Source of the DNA: Desmodus rotundus
Lineage: Eukaryota > Chordata > Mammalia > Chiroptera > Phyllostomidae
DNA length: 64,000 bases
NCBI RefSeq assembly: GCF_022682495.2
Contig: NC_071391.1
Location: 10,205,680-10,269,679 of the forward strand
Direction: 5' to 3'
The notes under the pieces were generated by a model. It was not told where the DNA came from. It did no database searches and saw only the letters and a program-made list of their open reading frames with translations. The position numbers and the translations under genes were made by a program. Positions 25,161-34,725 of the stretch are shown here, one piece after another (within the stretch, counting starts at the first letter, position 1; each line of letters starts with the position of its first letter).

Positions 25161-28100
25161 ATGAAACACCCCCTACTCCTGCCCCTTCTTCTGCTGGGGA
25201 CTGTTGCTGCTTTTCATCTGGGTAAGTCCTCCCCTTCCTTCCCATCCAGATTTATCTTTTCTCCTCTTTCCTGCACCTTTGTGGCTGTCTCTGGGCCAGG
25301 GTCACAGCTTTGCTTCTTCAGTTGACCCAGCTTTTCTCTGGTAAGATTTCCCCTGGGCTCAGAACTGTGACCTTAACTTTTTGTCAGGCTCCTTCCCAAG
25401 GTAAAAACCACTCACCTGTGAAGATGAAGGGCTTCCTCTTCCACCCGACCCCTGAAATACACACGTGTGTTAGCCAGCATCAGGGTCTCACGCACTTGTG
25501 TGAGTTCTCACCTCACCCAACACAGAGGAGATCCTTCCAGTCTTGACTCCAGACCACAGCTGTAGGGAGTCCCCAGTGGGGCTGTGCAGAGCTGTCCATG
25601 GTCCCGGAGGAAGGCAGAACCCCACCTGATGGCAGGTTACTTCTTCTTCCCAGAGAATCATGCTCCCCACCTGGACTGCCAAGAAACACAGGCAGACCTG
25701 AGCCAGGGTCTGGAAGGTTCAGGGGATCAAGAGGGAGAGTTGGCCCTGACTGAAGAGGAGATTCAGTCAGAAGAAGCACAGGTGGAGGCTTCCAGCTACC
25801 ACGATGACTTTGAGGAGGAGAAGGCCAAGGAGTGGGACCCAAGTGCCGTAGACAACAACTTGCAGTGCCCCAGGACAGAGGACACAGTTGAAATAGTGGG
25901 CAGTCCTGGGTGCAAGACCTGCCGCTACATCTTGGTGCGGACTCCCCGAAGGTTTGCTCGAGCTCGGGTAATTGTCAGCATGGCTACTGTGGAAAGAGGA
26001 CTAGGGGGAGGGAATAAGAGCGGATTCAAACTTCTGTTTCTTATTCATGAGAAGTGGTTCTCAAAGTCTAGGTCCATCAGACATTCCTAGAAGTCTGGTT
26101 GAGAGACAGATTTTAGATGCCCAAGAGTTTGCACTGATAACAAAGTGCCAGAAGATAATAATATTGTTGGTCTGGAGACAACACTTTGAATCACTGATGG
26201 ACAAAAGGCATTAGATATACTTGTGTTAAACCTTGGCTATACCTGCCATTGGCTGTGTTACCTGAGCAAGTCACTTCAGCTTTCAGAGATTCAGTATTTT
26301 CTTTTTTAAAAAATTATATTTCATTGATTATGCTAATACAGTTGTCTTGATTTTTCCCCCTTTGCCCCTTTCCACCCAGCACTCCCTACTCCCTCCAGCA
26401 ATCCCCCCACCATTGTTCAAGTGCACAGTTCATGCGTACAAGTTCTTTGACTACTCCATTTCCTGTACTGAACTTTAATTACCATGCTTATTCTGTAAAT
26501 ATTTATTTGTATTTCTTAATCCCCTCACCTCTTCATCCATTCCTCCATACTGCCTCCCATCTGGCAACCATCAAAACGCTCTCCGTATCCATGATTCTGT
26601 CTCTGTTATTATTTTCTTAGTTTGTTTTTTAGATACAATTGTTGATAGATACATATTTTTTTGCCTTTCATTGTTCATAGTTTTGATCTTCTTCTTTTTC
26701 TTAAATAATTCCTTTTAACATTTTATAAAATGATAGTCTGGTGATAACGAACTCCTTTAGTTTTTTCTTGCCTGGGAAGCTCTTTCTCTGCCCTTCTATT
26801 CTAAATGATAGCTTTGCTGGGTAGAGCAGTCTTGGCTCTAGGTCCCTGCTTTTCATGACTTTGAATATTTTTTTGCCAGTCCCTTCTAGCCGCAAAGTTT
26901 CTTTTGATAAATCAGCTGAGAGTCTTATGGGACCTCTTCTTAGGCAATGAACTTTGGTTCTCTTGCTGCTTTTAAGATTCTTGCTTTATTGTTATTTTTT
27001 GGCATTTTAATTATGATGTGCCTTAGAGTGGGCATCTTTGCCTCCATCTTGTTTGGGACTCTGTGCTTCCTGGACTTTCACATCTATTTCCTTCACCAAA
27101 TTAAGGAAGTTTTCTTTCAATATTCTTTCAAATAGATATCCAATTCGTTGCTCTTTCTCTTCTCCTTCTGGCACCCCTATGCTGTGAATGTTGGAATGCT
27201 TGAAGTTGTCCCAGAGGCTGCTTATACTGTCATTATTTTTTTTGTTTCTCTTTTCTTCTTGTTGTTCTGATTGGTTGTTTTTCCAAATCATTGATTTGAT
27301 TCTCAACTTCATGCACTCTTGTGTTATTTCCTTGCAGGTTGAACTTTATTTCAATTAGTGTATCCTTCATTTTTGACTGGATCTTTTTATGCTGTTGAGG
27401 TCCTCACTAAGTGCCCTGAACATCCTTATAATCGTTTTTTTGACTCTGCATATGATGTATTGTTCATCTCCATTTCACTTAGCACTTTTTCTGGAGTTCT
27501 GATCTGTTCTTTCATTTGGCCATGTTTCTTTTTCTCTTCATTTTGGCATCCTCCCTGTGTTTGTTTCTATGTTTTAGGTACAGTGCTTTGAACCCATGTC
27601 TTGGTAATGTGGCCTAATATAGTAGATATCCTGTAGGGTCTAGGACACAGCCTCCCTATCATCCATGCTGGGTACTTGAGCTGTGTCCTTCATGTGCACT
27701 GAGTACACCCTCCTCTTGTAGTCGAACCATGATTGCTTTTGGCAGGTCAATGGGAGTGATTTAACCAGGCCCGTCAGCTGTAAGGACTGGGTGTGACCAG
27801 TGACCATCAAATACAGCCTTTCATGGAGGATCAGCTGTGCAGGGGCAGGGTGGTGGTGCTGAGACCTTCAGTATTTTCACTTGTACAATGGACATATATA
27901 GTACCAACTTCTTAGAGTTGTGGTGAGCATTAAGTGAAATAATACATGGAAAGCATTTGTAATAGTCCCTGGGTCAAGGGAAACTGTCAATAAATGTTGG
28001 CTATGATTTTTCTGACTATTATGATTAGTTCCTGCAGAAAGATCCTGATGACAGATAAAGGAGCAAGAGATGGGAATGAGGGGGCTAGGAGGTCCCTGAT

Positions 28101-29950
28101 TTCTGACGAGACAGGGGATGCAGAACTCTCTGCTGGAGACTCAGGGACTTGAGAAAAATCTGTGAATTCTCTACCCCACCTCTTCTTTATGCAGAAAATC
28201 TGCAGGAAGTGCTACAGAGGCAACCTCGCCTCCATCCACAACTATAGCTCCAACTATCGTCTCCAGTGCTTGACCAGTGGAATCAACCAAGGTCAGGTCT
28301 GGATTGGAGGCACAAGCAGGGGCTGGGTAAGTGATGGGCCAACTCCCAGGTACAGGAAGGTCTCTTTGATTGCCTCAAGGGAGCACCTGCCTGGCATCAG
28401 GCCTCATTCCAGCAGCTGAGGTGACCTCGGTGTGGGTGCTGACTTGTGCTGGCTCAGGAGAACCAGTGATTGTATGAATCTCATCTCAACTCCATTGCTC
28501 AGTGACTTCATGCCTGCAGTATGAAATGTCCCACGACGGGTGTGTTCACACCAAGGAAACTGGCAATTGTTACAAATCAGCGTTCCTCCCACACTCTGCC
28601 TTCTCATCTTCCCCCAGAGCTGATTGTTAAACACTTGCTGGCACACCACTGGAGTCAGGAGATAGGTTCCATGCTCAGCTTGGTCACTTTCAGACTGAAT
28701 GGCTTCCTCATGTCTAACATGGGGTTCTTCTTCTCTCCAAGTGGCTCTGGCCTAGTGGGTAAATAAGTGCCATTATATTTGCTACTCCAGTGCGGTCCAT
28801 GGACCAAGCAGTATTGGCATCTTCTGGTAGCTTGTTAGAAAGGCACTATCTTGGCTCCCATCTGTGAGTCCTGAGTCAGGATCTGCCTGTTAAAAAGACC
28901 CACAGGAGATTCGTGTTCACAGAGAAGCCTGAGAGGCCTTCTCTGTGTGATGGCTCTGTTGTCATTGCCTACACATCCTCGGGGACGGGCCTCTAAGATT
29001 TCTGGCTCCTAGCTGGGTGAGCAGTATCCAGAAAGGGATATCAGTGGGCATTTTCTGGAAACTCTGAATTTGTCTCCCTGGACGTCCGCCTCTCACTGAG
29101 TCTATCTCTTCTCTAGCGCCGCTGCAGGAGGTTTCGCTGGATTGATGGGAGCTCCTGGAATTATGCAAACTGGGCTGCAGGACAGCCTAACTGTGGTGTT
29201 GGCCGTTGTGTAACTCTGTGCACCAGAGGTGAGGGGGACTGGGCACCAGGGCAAAGGTAAGGGATAGCAAGATGGACTCCTACATACTGTCTCTTTGAGG
29301 TTCCTGAACACACAGCCCCCTTCAACTGGAGAACCAATGTCCAGTCTGTGTGGAGGGCTGAGATAGAGGGTGAGGGGGTGCCCTGTGTGGGGGCTCAGAG
29401 TCTAGGCCTCCATTCCTTTCTCTGCTAAGAGGAAGCCACTGATGTGACAGATGAGAGTGACAGGTGCGAATGAAAGGTGTGGATGAGAATGAAGGAGATA
29501 TGTGGGAACTGGGGATGGCTGAGAGTCAATGTGCCAGCTTTGACTGCGTGGTTGCCCGACGTGAGGGAGCTCAGTCAGTGCTGAGGCCACGTGTACGGGA
29601 GTAAGGTGGCCACAATCCATTCCCATCCCAAGTCTGCACTTGCTGCTGAGTGTCAGGCCCCTCCTCTGTGAAAGGGGTGTTGGTGATTGACCTGCCCTCT
29701 TGAGTGGTTGTGAGGATTCAGTAGGGCCCAGACATGCACTTAGCACACTGCCTTCTGGGGTGAAGGCCCAATGCCTGGAACTCGTGGGGACATGTGGCCA
29801 AGAAAGACAGGCAAGAAAGACATAGGATGAGGGATGGGGCAGGAGACATGCTGGGATGGGCAGCTGACCTCGCTGTGCTCTCTACCTCCAGGGGGTCAGT
29901 GGCGACGTGCCCGTTGCTGCAGGCGTCTGCCCTTCATCTGCTCTGCCTAA
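25161..29950 (+). CDS. PRG2: Eosinophil major basic protein precursor, highly basic paralogue (unit 1)
   Basis: Coding exons: 25161-25221, 25654-25967, 28195-28326, 29117-29228, 29892-29950; total 678 bases, 225 residues plus stop. Residues 1-17 or so are a signal peptide (MKHPLLLPLLLLGTVAA). Residues 21-108 are an acidic propiece (25 Asp/Glu, 4 Lys/Arg). Residues 109-225 are a C-type-lectin-like mature domain with 22 Arg and 2 Lys but one acidic residue. Family marks are TCRYILVR, QVWIGG, DGSSWNYANW and LPFICS. The known role of this family is storage in eosinophil granules, where the acidic piece masks a cationic membrane-damaging domain. Position next to SLC43A3 and extreme basicity argue for PRG2. 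The signal peptide, propiece and 225-residue length look more like PRG3, so the symbol is provisional. The exon 2 donor is weak (CGG|GTAATT). Confidence 0.85.
26050..26205 (+). mobile_element. MER5A-type DNA transposon remnant (unit 1 intron 2)
   Basis: Starts 'gtggttctcaaagtctagg' and ends 'acaactttgaatcactg'-like text, the paired ends of the hAT-derived MER5 group. A more diverged counterpart lies near 43980-44095 in unit 2. Confidence 0.55.
26302..27866 (-). mobile_element. HAL1 (half-L1) in intron 2, unit 1 copy
   Basis: An antisense element whose 3' end directly follows ORF1; no ORF2 is present. Minus frames 26701-26895 (motif AKLSFRIEGQRKSF, KLKEFVITR) and 27007-27312 (ILKENFLNLVKEIDVKVQEA) are L1-type ORF1 pieces, both broken. 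A 12-bp target-site duplication TTCAGTATTTTC flanks it (26290-26301 and 27867-27878). The same insertion, much diverged, is in unit 2. Confidence 0.85.
28790..28925 (-). mobile_element. MER5A remnant (unit 1 intron 3)
   Basis: Text from 'gtgcggtccatggaccaagc' through 'tagcttgttagaaaggc' to 'gattcgtgttcac' is a reverse-complement MER5A. Its counterpart near 46700-46835 is nearly identical. Confidence 0.65.
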
Positions 29951-30051
29951 GCCAGCGGTATGGAGATCCTGCCTCAGAGCCTTCTGCCTGCACCCCTCCT
30001 GGCTGTCCCCACCCACCCTGGGCCCTGGCTGGGCCTCCAGCCTCTGCTGTT

Positions 30052-30057
30052 CATAAA
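30052..30057 (+). promoter_or_regulatory. Polyadenylation signal variant, unit 1 PRG
   Basis: CATAAA lies about 100 bases after the stop codon. No AATAAA was seen closer, and the same hexamer is kept in unit 2. Confidence 0.45.
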
Positions 30058-30504
30058 ACCAGGTTTCCCACCGCATTTCCTGACTCTTGTCTCTTCATTG
30101 CTCCTTTGGAGGACTCCCGGGGCTGGAAAGCCTGGAAGCCCTCGCTCCTGCAGGGTGGGGCTTTGAGGGAAGTAAAAGGTGGCAGCCTGCCCTGCCAGGG
30201 TAGGTGATGACAGAGATGGGGCGGGGCAGCATGCTTGGAATGGGGTTACTGAGGTGTTTCACTGCAGCGCCACCTGGGGGCGGAGACCGGATTAGGTGGC
30301 TCTCCCCATCCCCCTGTCAGCCCTGGCTGGGGGATTCCACCCCACCCCCTCCCCAATGGGCGAAGGTTCTCATGGGGTGGGAGTTGGGGAGCTGGCCCTC
30401 CTGCTTTGTTTGCGTCTCTGTGGGTTTCGGGATGGGGTGGGAGTGGGGCGGCTCTCCAAAAGGAGGGTGATGACACTGATTCGAGAACTGGAGGAGTGTT
30501 AAAA

Positions 30505-30820
30505 ACAAAATTCAGCTGAGTGCATTTTAAGAGGAAATTGGCTTTATTCAATGATTCATGAATCAGGCGGCGTCCCATCCAGCAAATAGAAAGGAGCGCT
30601 GAGGAGCTGTACAAAACGGAAGGCTTTTGTAGGCTGAAGGGATCAGAAGGAATGTTCTAGCAAAGAATGGATTGTTCAGGTGAGGCCACCTTCCTTTGGA
30701 AGTGGTCTGTCAAGAGGATTACCTCACTCGTTTTGAGCAGGTAGTTGCACATTGACTGGTTAAAGGCAACATTCCTGGGAGAGGCTGAGACTGCAGTTAG
30801 GTTCTGTAGTCAGTCTTGGT
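30505..30820. mobile_element. Old LTR-like repeat (unit 1 copy)
   Basis: A block containing 'aggaaattggctttattc' and 'aatgattcatgaatcagg' has the look of an old mammalian LTR read in antisense. It is present in both units (unit 2: 48456-48770) with very high identity. The family is not assigned. Confidence 0.4.
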
Positions 30821-30939
30821 TTGGGCGGCCTAGCACAGGTGACTCTGTTTGGGGCCTGTGATTCCTCCCTCCCTTCCTTCCTTTTTTTCTCCCTACCTCC
30901 CTCCCTCCCTCTCTCCCTCCCTCCCTTTTTTTCTTTCTT

Positions 30940-31170
30940 ATCCTCAGTCAAGGACATGCTTATTGATTTTAGAGAGGGGAAGGGAGGGAGAAAGAGACAA
31001 ATTTCAATGAAAGAGAGAGAGAGAAGCATCAATCAGATTGCCCCTCATATGCACCCAGGTGTGGGTCCAGACCCACAGCCTAGTTAGGTGCCCTGAGGGA
31101 AATCTAGCTGACAACCTTTTGTCTATGCAACAACATGCCAACCACCTGAGCCACAGTTGCCAGAGCCTGG
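30940..31170 (-). mobile_element. Old VES-type SINE, present only in unit 1
   Basis: The 'ttattgattttagagagggg' tail, 'gagaaagag', and 'acctgagccacagttgccag' head give a reverse-complement VES SINE, strongly diverged. It is embedded in CT-rich repeats. Unit 2 has only TTCC repeats at the same place. Confidence 0.7.
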
Positions 31171-31174
31171 TACT

Positions 31175-31260
31175 TTCTTTTCCTTTCCTTTTTTTCTTCT
31201 TTTCTTTTCTTTTCTTTTCTTTTTCTTTTCCTTTCCTCTTTCTTTCTCTCTCTCTTTCTT

Positions 31261-31325
<65 letters not shown>

Positions 31326-31421
31326 CCTTCCTTCCTTCCTTCCTTCCTTCCTTCCTTCCTTCCTTCCTTCCTTCCTTCCTTCCTTCCTTCCCCTCTTTCT
31401 TTCTCTTTCTTTCACAGTGGT
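31175..31421. repeat. Long (TTTC)n/(TTCC)n tract, unit 1
   Basis: Pure pyrimidine tetranucleotide runs on +. Open frames of Phe/Ser/Leu or Lys/Glu/Arg across it are products of the repeat, not genes. Confidence 0.95.
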
Positions 31422-31929
31422 GACATCCCACCTGTGGTAACCACATGGGAGGGAAGAGAGAATAGCCTTGTATGGCCCTATGTCTTATCAGGCCCTGTGC
31501 CTGATATGGGCCCTATTTCCCAATTCGCAGCCACCAGTGGGTGAGTTCAAAGGCTCCAACTTCTTCCAATATATGTACCCTGTTCCCAGGAGGGTGGCTC
31601 CTCTCCCTCAATCATTTTCCCTCTTGCCAATCTCTAGTCTATGTCCCTGGAGGGACCACTTTCTCAGGAGGAAGCTACCTCCCACCAGGAGAGCCTTGGG
31701 GCAAAAGTCAGGGCATCTGGTAGCAGTGTGGGTCCCACCCCAGTTCTGTAGCCCCACCACTTCTGTCCCTCCTCCCACTTTCTCAGACCCTGGGGACACT
31801 GAGACAGAAGACTGTGGCTGCTCTTTGTTCCAGGTGGGGTGCTGGGGTCCAGGAAGGATCTGGAGTTGGTGAAGCAGGAAGCTTGACCTGACACTGGGTT
31901 TTCAGAGGGCAGAGAGCCCTGGGTTGTAG

Positions 31930-32340
31930 TTGTACATGGGGATCAGGGAAAGTGTACATGTATTTCTGTGGGTGCTCATGTGCACGTGTGAGTATGTGTA
32001 TCTGGGTATGTACACAAGTTGTCTTTGTGCACCTGTGTATGTCTGTGCATATGGGAATCTATGTGTGAATGTGCACAGTCTGTGTGTCGGTGTGTATCTG
32101 TGTGTTGCTTGAGTGTGTGTATATTGTATAGATCCCTGCTTATCTATGGAAAGGCCTGTATGTCCGTGTACATCTGCCAGTGTGCATGTCTGTGCAGCTT
32201 CGCACCCTTACACACCTGAACCTCTGTGTTCTGCACCTGCGTGTCTTTGGCCAGTACATTTGGGAGTGTGCATACGTGCCATTGTGTGTTCAGGCCTGTG
32301 TTTGTGTGTGTGCGTGTGTGTATCCATATGGGAATCTGAG
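31930..32340. repeat. Imperfect TG-rich minisatellite-like tract, unit 1
   Basis: Recurring gtgtgtatctgtgtgt and 'tatgtctgtgcatatggg' phrases. The unit 2 copy (49539-49960) has small length differences near 49835 and 49905. Confidence 0.75.
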
Positions 32341-33183
32341 GGGACATGGAGTTTCAGGAATAAAAAGAGCGAAAAGGAACAAGAGACAGACATGCTTTGT
32401 TTCTAACGATGCTGGAGTTGATGCAACAGAAGACTGGGGCAGCCCGGGGAAGGAGGGTGGTGAAGAAGCAGCTGGGGTGAGCCCCTTGAACATGAGCAGG
32501 CCTCTGGCACCAGGGTAATGGGCCTTGGCATCGCCATGAGCCTCCCCAAAGCTGGGCCACTGGGGATGCCTCTAGGTGGAGACCTGTCCTTTGGAGAGAG
32601 TCTGTCCATCTGCCTTGGATGGAATGGGGTCCGGAAGCTCCTAATCTCAGCATGCCAGTCTCCCCAATGGCATGGAAGAGGAGCTGCCTGGGGAGTCAGC
32701 CCCCACCCCAGGTCCCAGCATGGAGTACTGTCACAGCTAATTCTGGATGCTCTGCCTCTAAAAGGTCAGCAGAACCTGGTTGTTGTGGTGGGAAGGATAC
32801 ACTGTATGTGAAGCCGTGCATAGGTAGCTCTGGGACTGGTAATTCAACTGAAGGGCAAGCTCCCTGTTATCAGCCTCCATTTGCATCCTTGATGGAAAAT
32901 GGGCTTTAGCCAATCCCAGGAGTCCAGTATCCTGCCAGCCAAGACCAGCGGTAGAGGGAGGGAGGGGAAAGCAGAAGGTAGCTCAGTCCCCTTCAGTCTG
33001 AAGCATGTCTGAGGGAAGCCAGGGTGGATGTCTCTCAAATATCTAGTACTGTTGTTATTGGGCCTCAGCTTCAACCATTATATATTCATTCCTTTGGATG
33101 TTTAAGGCCTTTCAGTGCTGAATAACCCTTGATTAAAAAGCAAACACTCTTAGGAGAAGAAACTCTTGACTGTGTTATTTATT

Positions 33184-33392
33184 TTTTCTAAAGATTTATT
33201 TATTTTTAGAGAGGGCAAGGGAAGGAGAAAGAGAGGGACAGAAACATCAGTGTGTGGTTGCCTCTTGTGCACCCCCTACTGGAGTACTGGCCCACAACCC
33301 AGGTATGATCCCTGACTAGGAATTGAACTGGCGACTGTTAGGTTCACAGGGCAGCGCTCAATCCAATGAGCCACACCAGCCAGGGCTTGAGC
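33184..33392 (-). mobile_element. VES SINE (bat tRNA-derived), unit 1 copy
   Basis: The reverse-complement read begins with a gccctggctggtgtggctca box-A-like tRNA head and ends with an A/T-rich 'aaataaataaat' tail. A perfect 12-bp target-site duplication GTGTTATTTATT flanks it (33172-33183 and 33393-33404). This family is characteristic of yangochiropteran bats and is the strongest sign of host identity. An almost unchanged copy sits at the same place in unit 2. Confidence 0.9.
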
Positions 33393-34279
33393 GTGTTATT
33401 TATTAATACCTCTGGGAGACTGATTGGTTACTCGCTGAGAACAAGGTTTTGTGAGAAGGAGCACAGAAGGGAGGGGTATAGGGAACTGTCAGTGGGCATG
33501 GGGGTGGGTTGTAGAGAAGAAAAGCCATTAAAAGGAGATGACGAGGCTGGGAGTGCTATGTGCACCATTTTCTCTGCATGGCAACCCTGGGAGCCTCTAC
33601 TTCCTGGTACTCCCTGTAGGAAAGTTGGGCTCTGCACCTTGCTACTGAGTCTGGCCAGTGACATTTGGTTGGAAGTGATGCAATCCCCTCCAGGCCTGGC
33701 CTTTAAATGCTCCCCTATAACCCAGCCCTCTCACTCTCCTTGCCTCAGTGACCTGGGAGTCCAGTGGCTTGGTGGCATGGCTACCAGATGGAGGGGGCTG
33801 CCTGACCTCCTTCGTCATGTTAAACCTTGAGATTTTGCAGTTTACTTGTCACTGTGGCAAAACCTGGTTTAGCCTAACTTAGGGAAAAGAGGGCACAGGT
33901 CCAGGACACAGTATTGGGGTCCAGCTCAGTGACTAACAGGTGCTTGCCACCGGAGAGGCACCAGCTGGGGCTTGTTCAAAAACAGTTACTGGGCAAGTGG
34001 ATTCTGGTTCTGTCTTCAGTGGCAACTGGAAGGAGGGAGCAGAGCACATGGGGTGGCAGGGCAGCGAGGTGCAGGGGGAGAACAGGGAGGGACTGGGCCA
34101 ACACTTTTGTCATCCTACCCCATCACCAGTGACTCTGCATGGGCCACTTCACCTCTACATACCAGTTTCTTTGTCAGGACTGTTGTAAGAGTTAGAAATT
34201 AGGTCAAGTACCTACATGTGGTAGGTACTCAGCAGGTCACAGCTGTCATTACAGTTAGTATATGAAGTTCGAAAGGGAT

Positions 34280-34725
34280 GCTGAGTGTCCACCATGTGGC
34301 GGATGGAGAAACAGAACGTGGTCCATGCGCACAGTGGAGCATTAGGCAGCAATACAAAGGTAACGGAGTGCTGATCCAAACTATGGCACTGATCAGCCTT
34401 GGAAACCGTGTGCTCGGTGACAGAAGGCAGTCACAGCAGACTGCACGTGGTCTGATTGCCTTTGCTTGTGAAATGTCCAGAGCAGGCACACCTCTAGAGG
34501 CAGAGAGTAGATCAGGGATTTCCTGGGGCTGCGAGAGTAGGTAATGAGTGCTAATGGGAAAGGGGCTTCCTTATTAGGGAGATGAAAATTTTCTAAAATT
34601 GATACTGGTCATACAATTCTGAAATATACTAAAAACTACTGAGTTAACACTTCAAATGGGTGAGTGTGTGGTACGTGCATTATATCTCAATAGAGATGTT
34701 ACTTAAAAGAAAGAAGGTGCCTGGA
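34280..34725 (+). mobile_element. Old L1 3' end (unit 2 copy)
   Basis: Same element and almost the same sequence as 15430-15870. It was therefore present before the copy was made. Confidence 0.6.

Larger units (their letters stand above)
15047..33890 (+). repeat. Tandem segmental duplication, unit 1
   Basis: About 18.8 kb is repeated head-to-tail at 33896-51513. Unit 1 homology begins near caggtccagg at 15047 and ends at 33890 (agggaaaaga), with only five bases before unit 2 begins. It contains one PRG gene at 25161-29950. Relative to unit 2 it carries a private L1 (22579-23497) and retains an old VES SINE (30940-31170). Identity is high in most non-coding sequence but drops sharply from the 3' end of coding exon 2 through exon 3, and at the left edge. 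Confidence 0.95.

Noticed and set aside
31038..31544. Long frames rich in Phe/Ser/Leu (+) or Lys/Glu/Arg (-), and the similar ones at 48711-49153
   Set aside because: They are translations of TTTC/TTCC repeats and change with repeat length between the units.
33184..33392. A tRNA gene suggested by the tRNA-like head
   Set aside because: It is the head of a SINE with a tail and target duplication, and no intact cloverleaf was evident.
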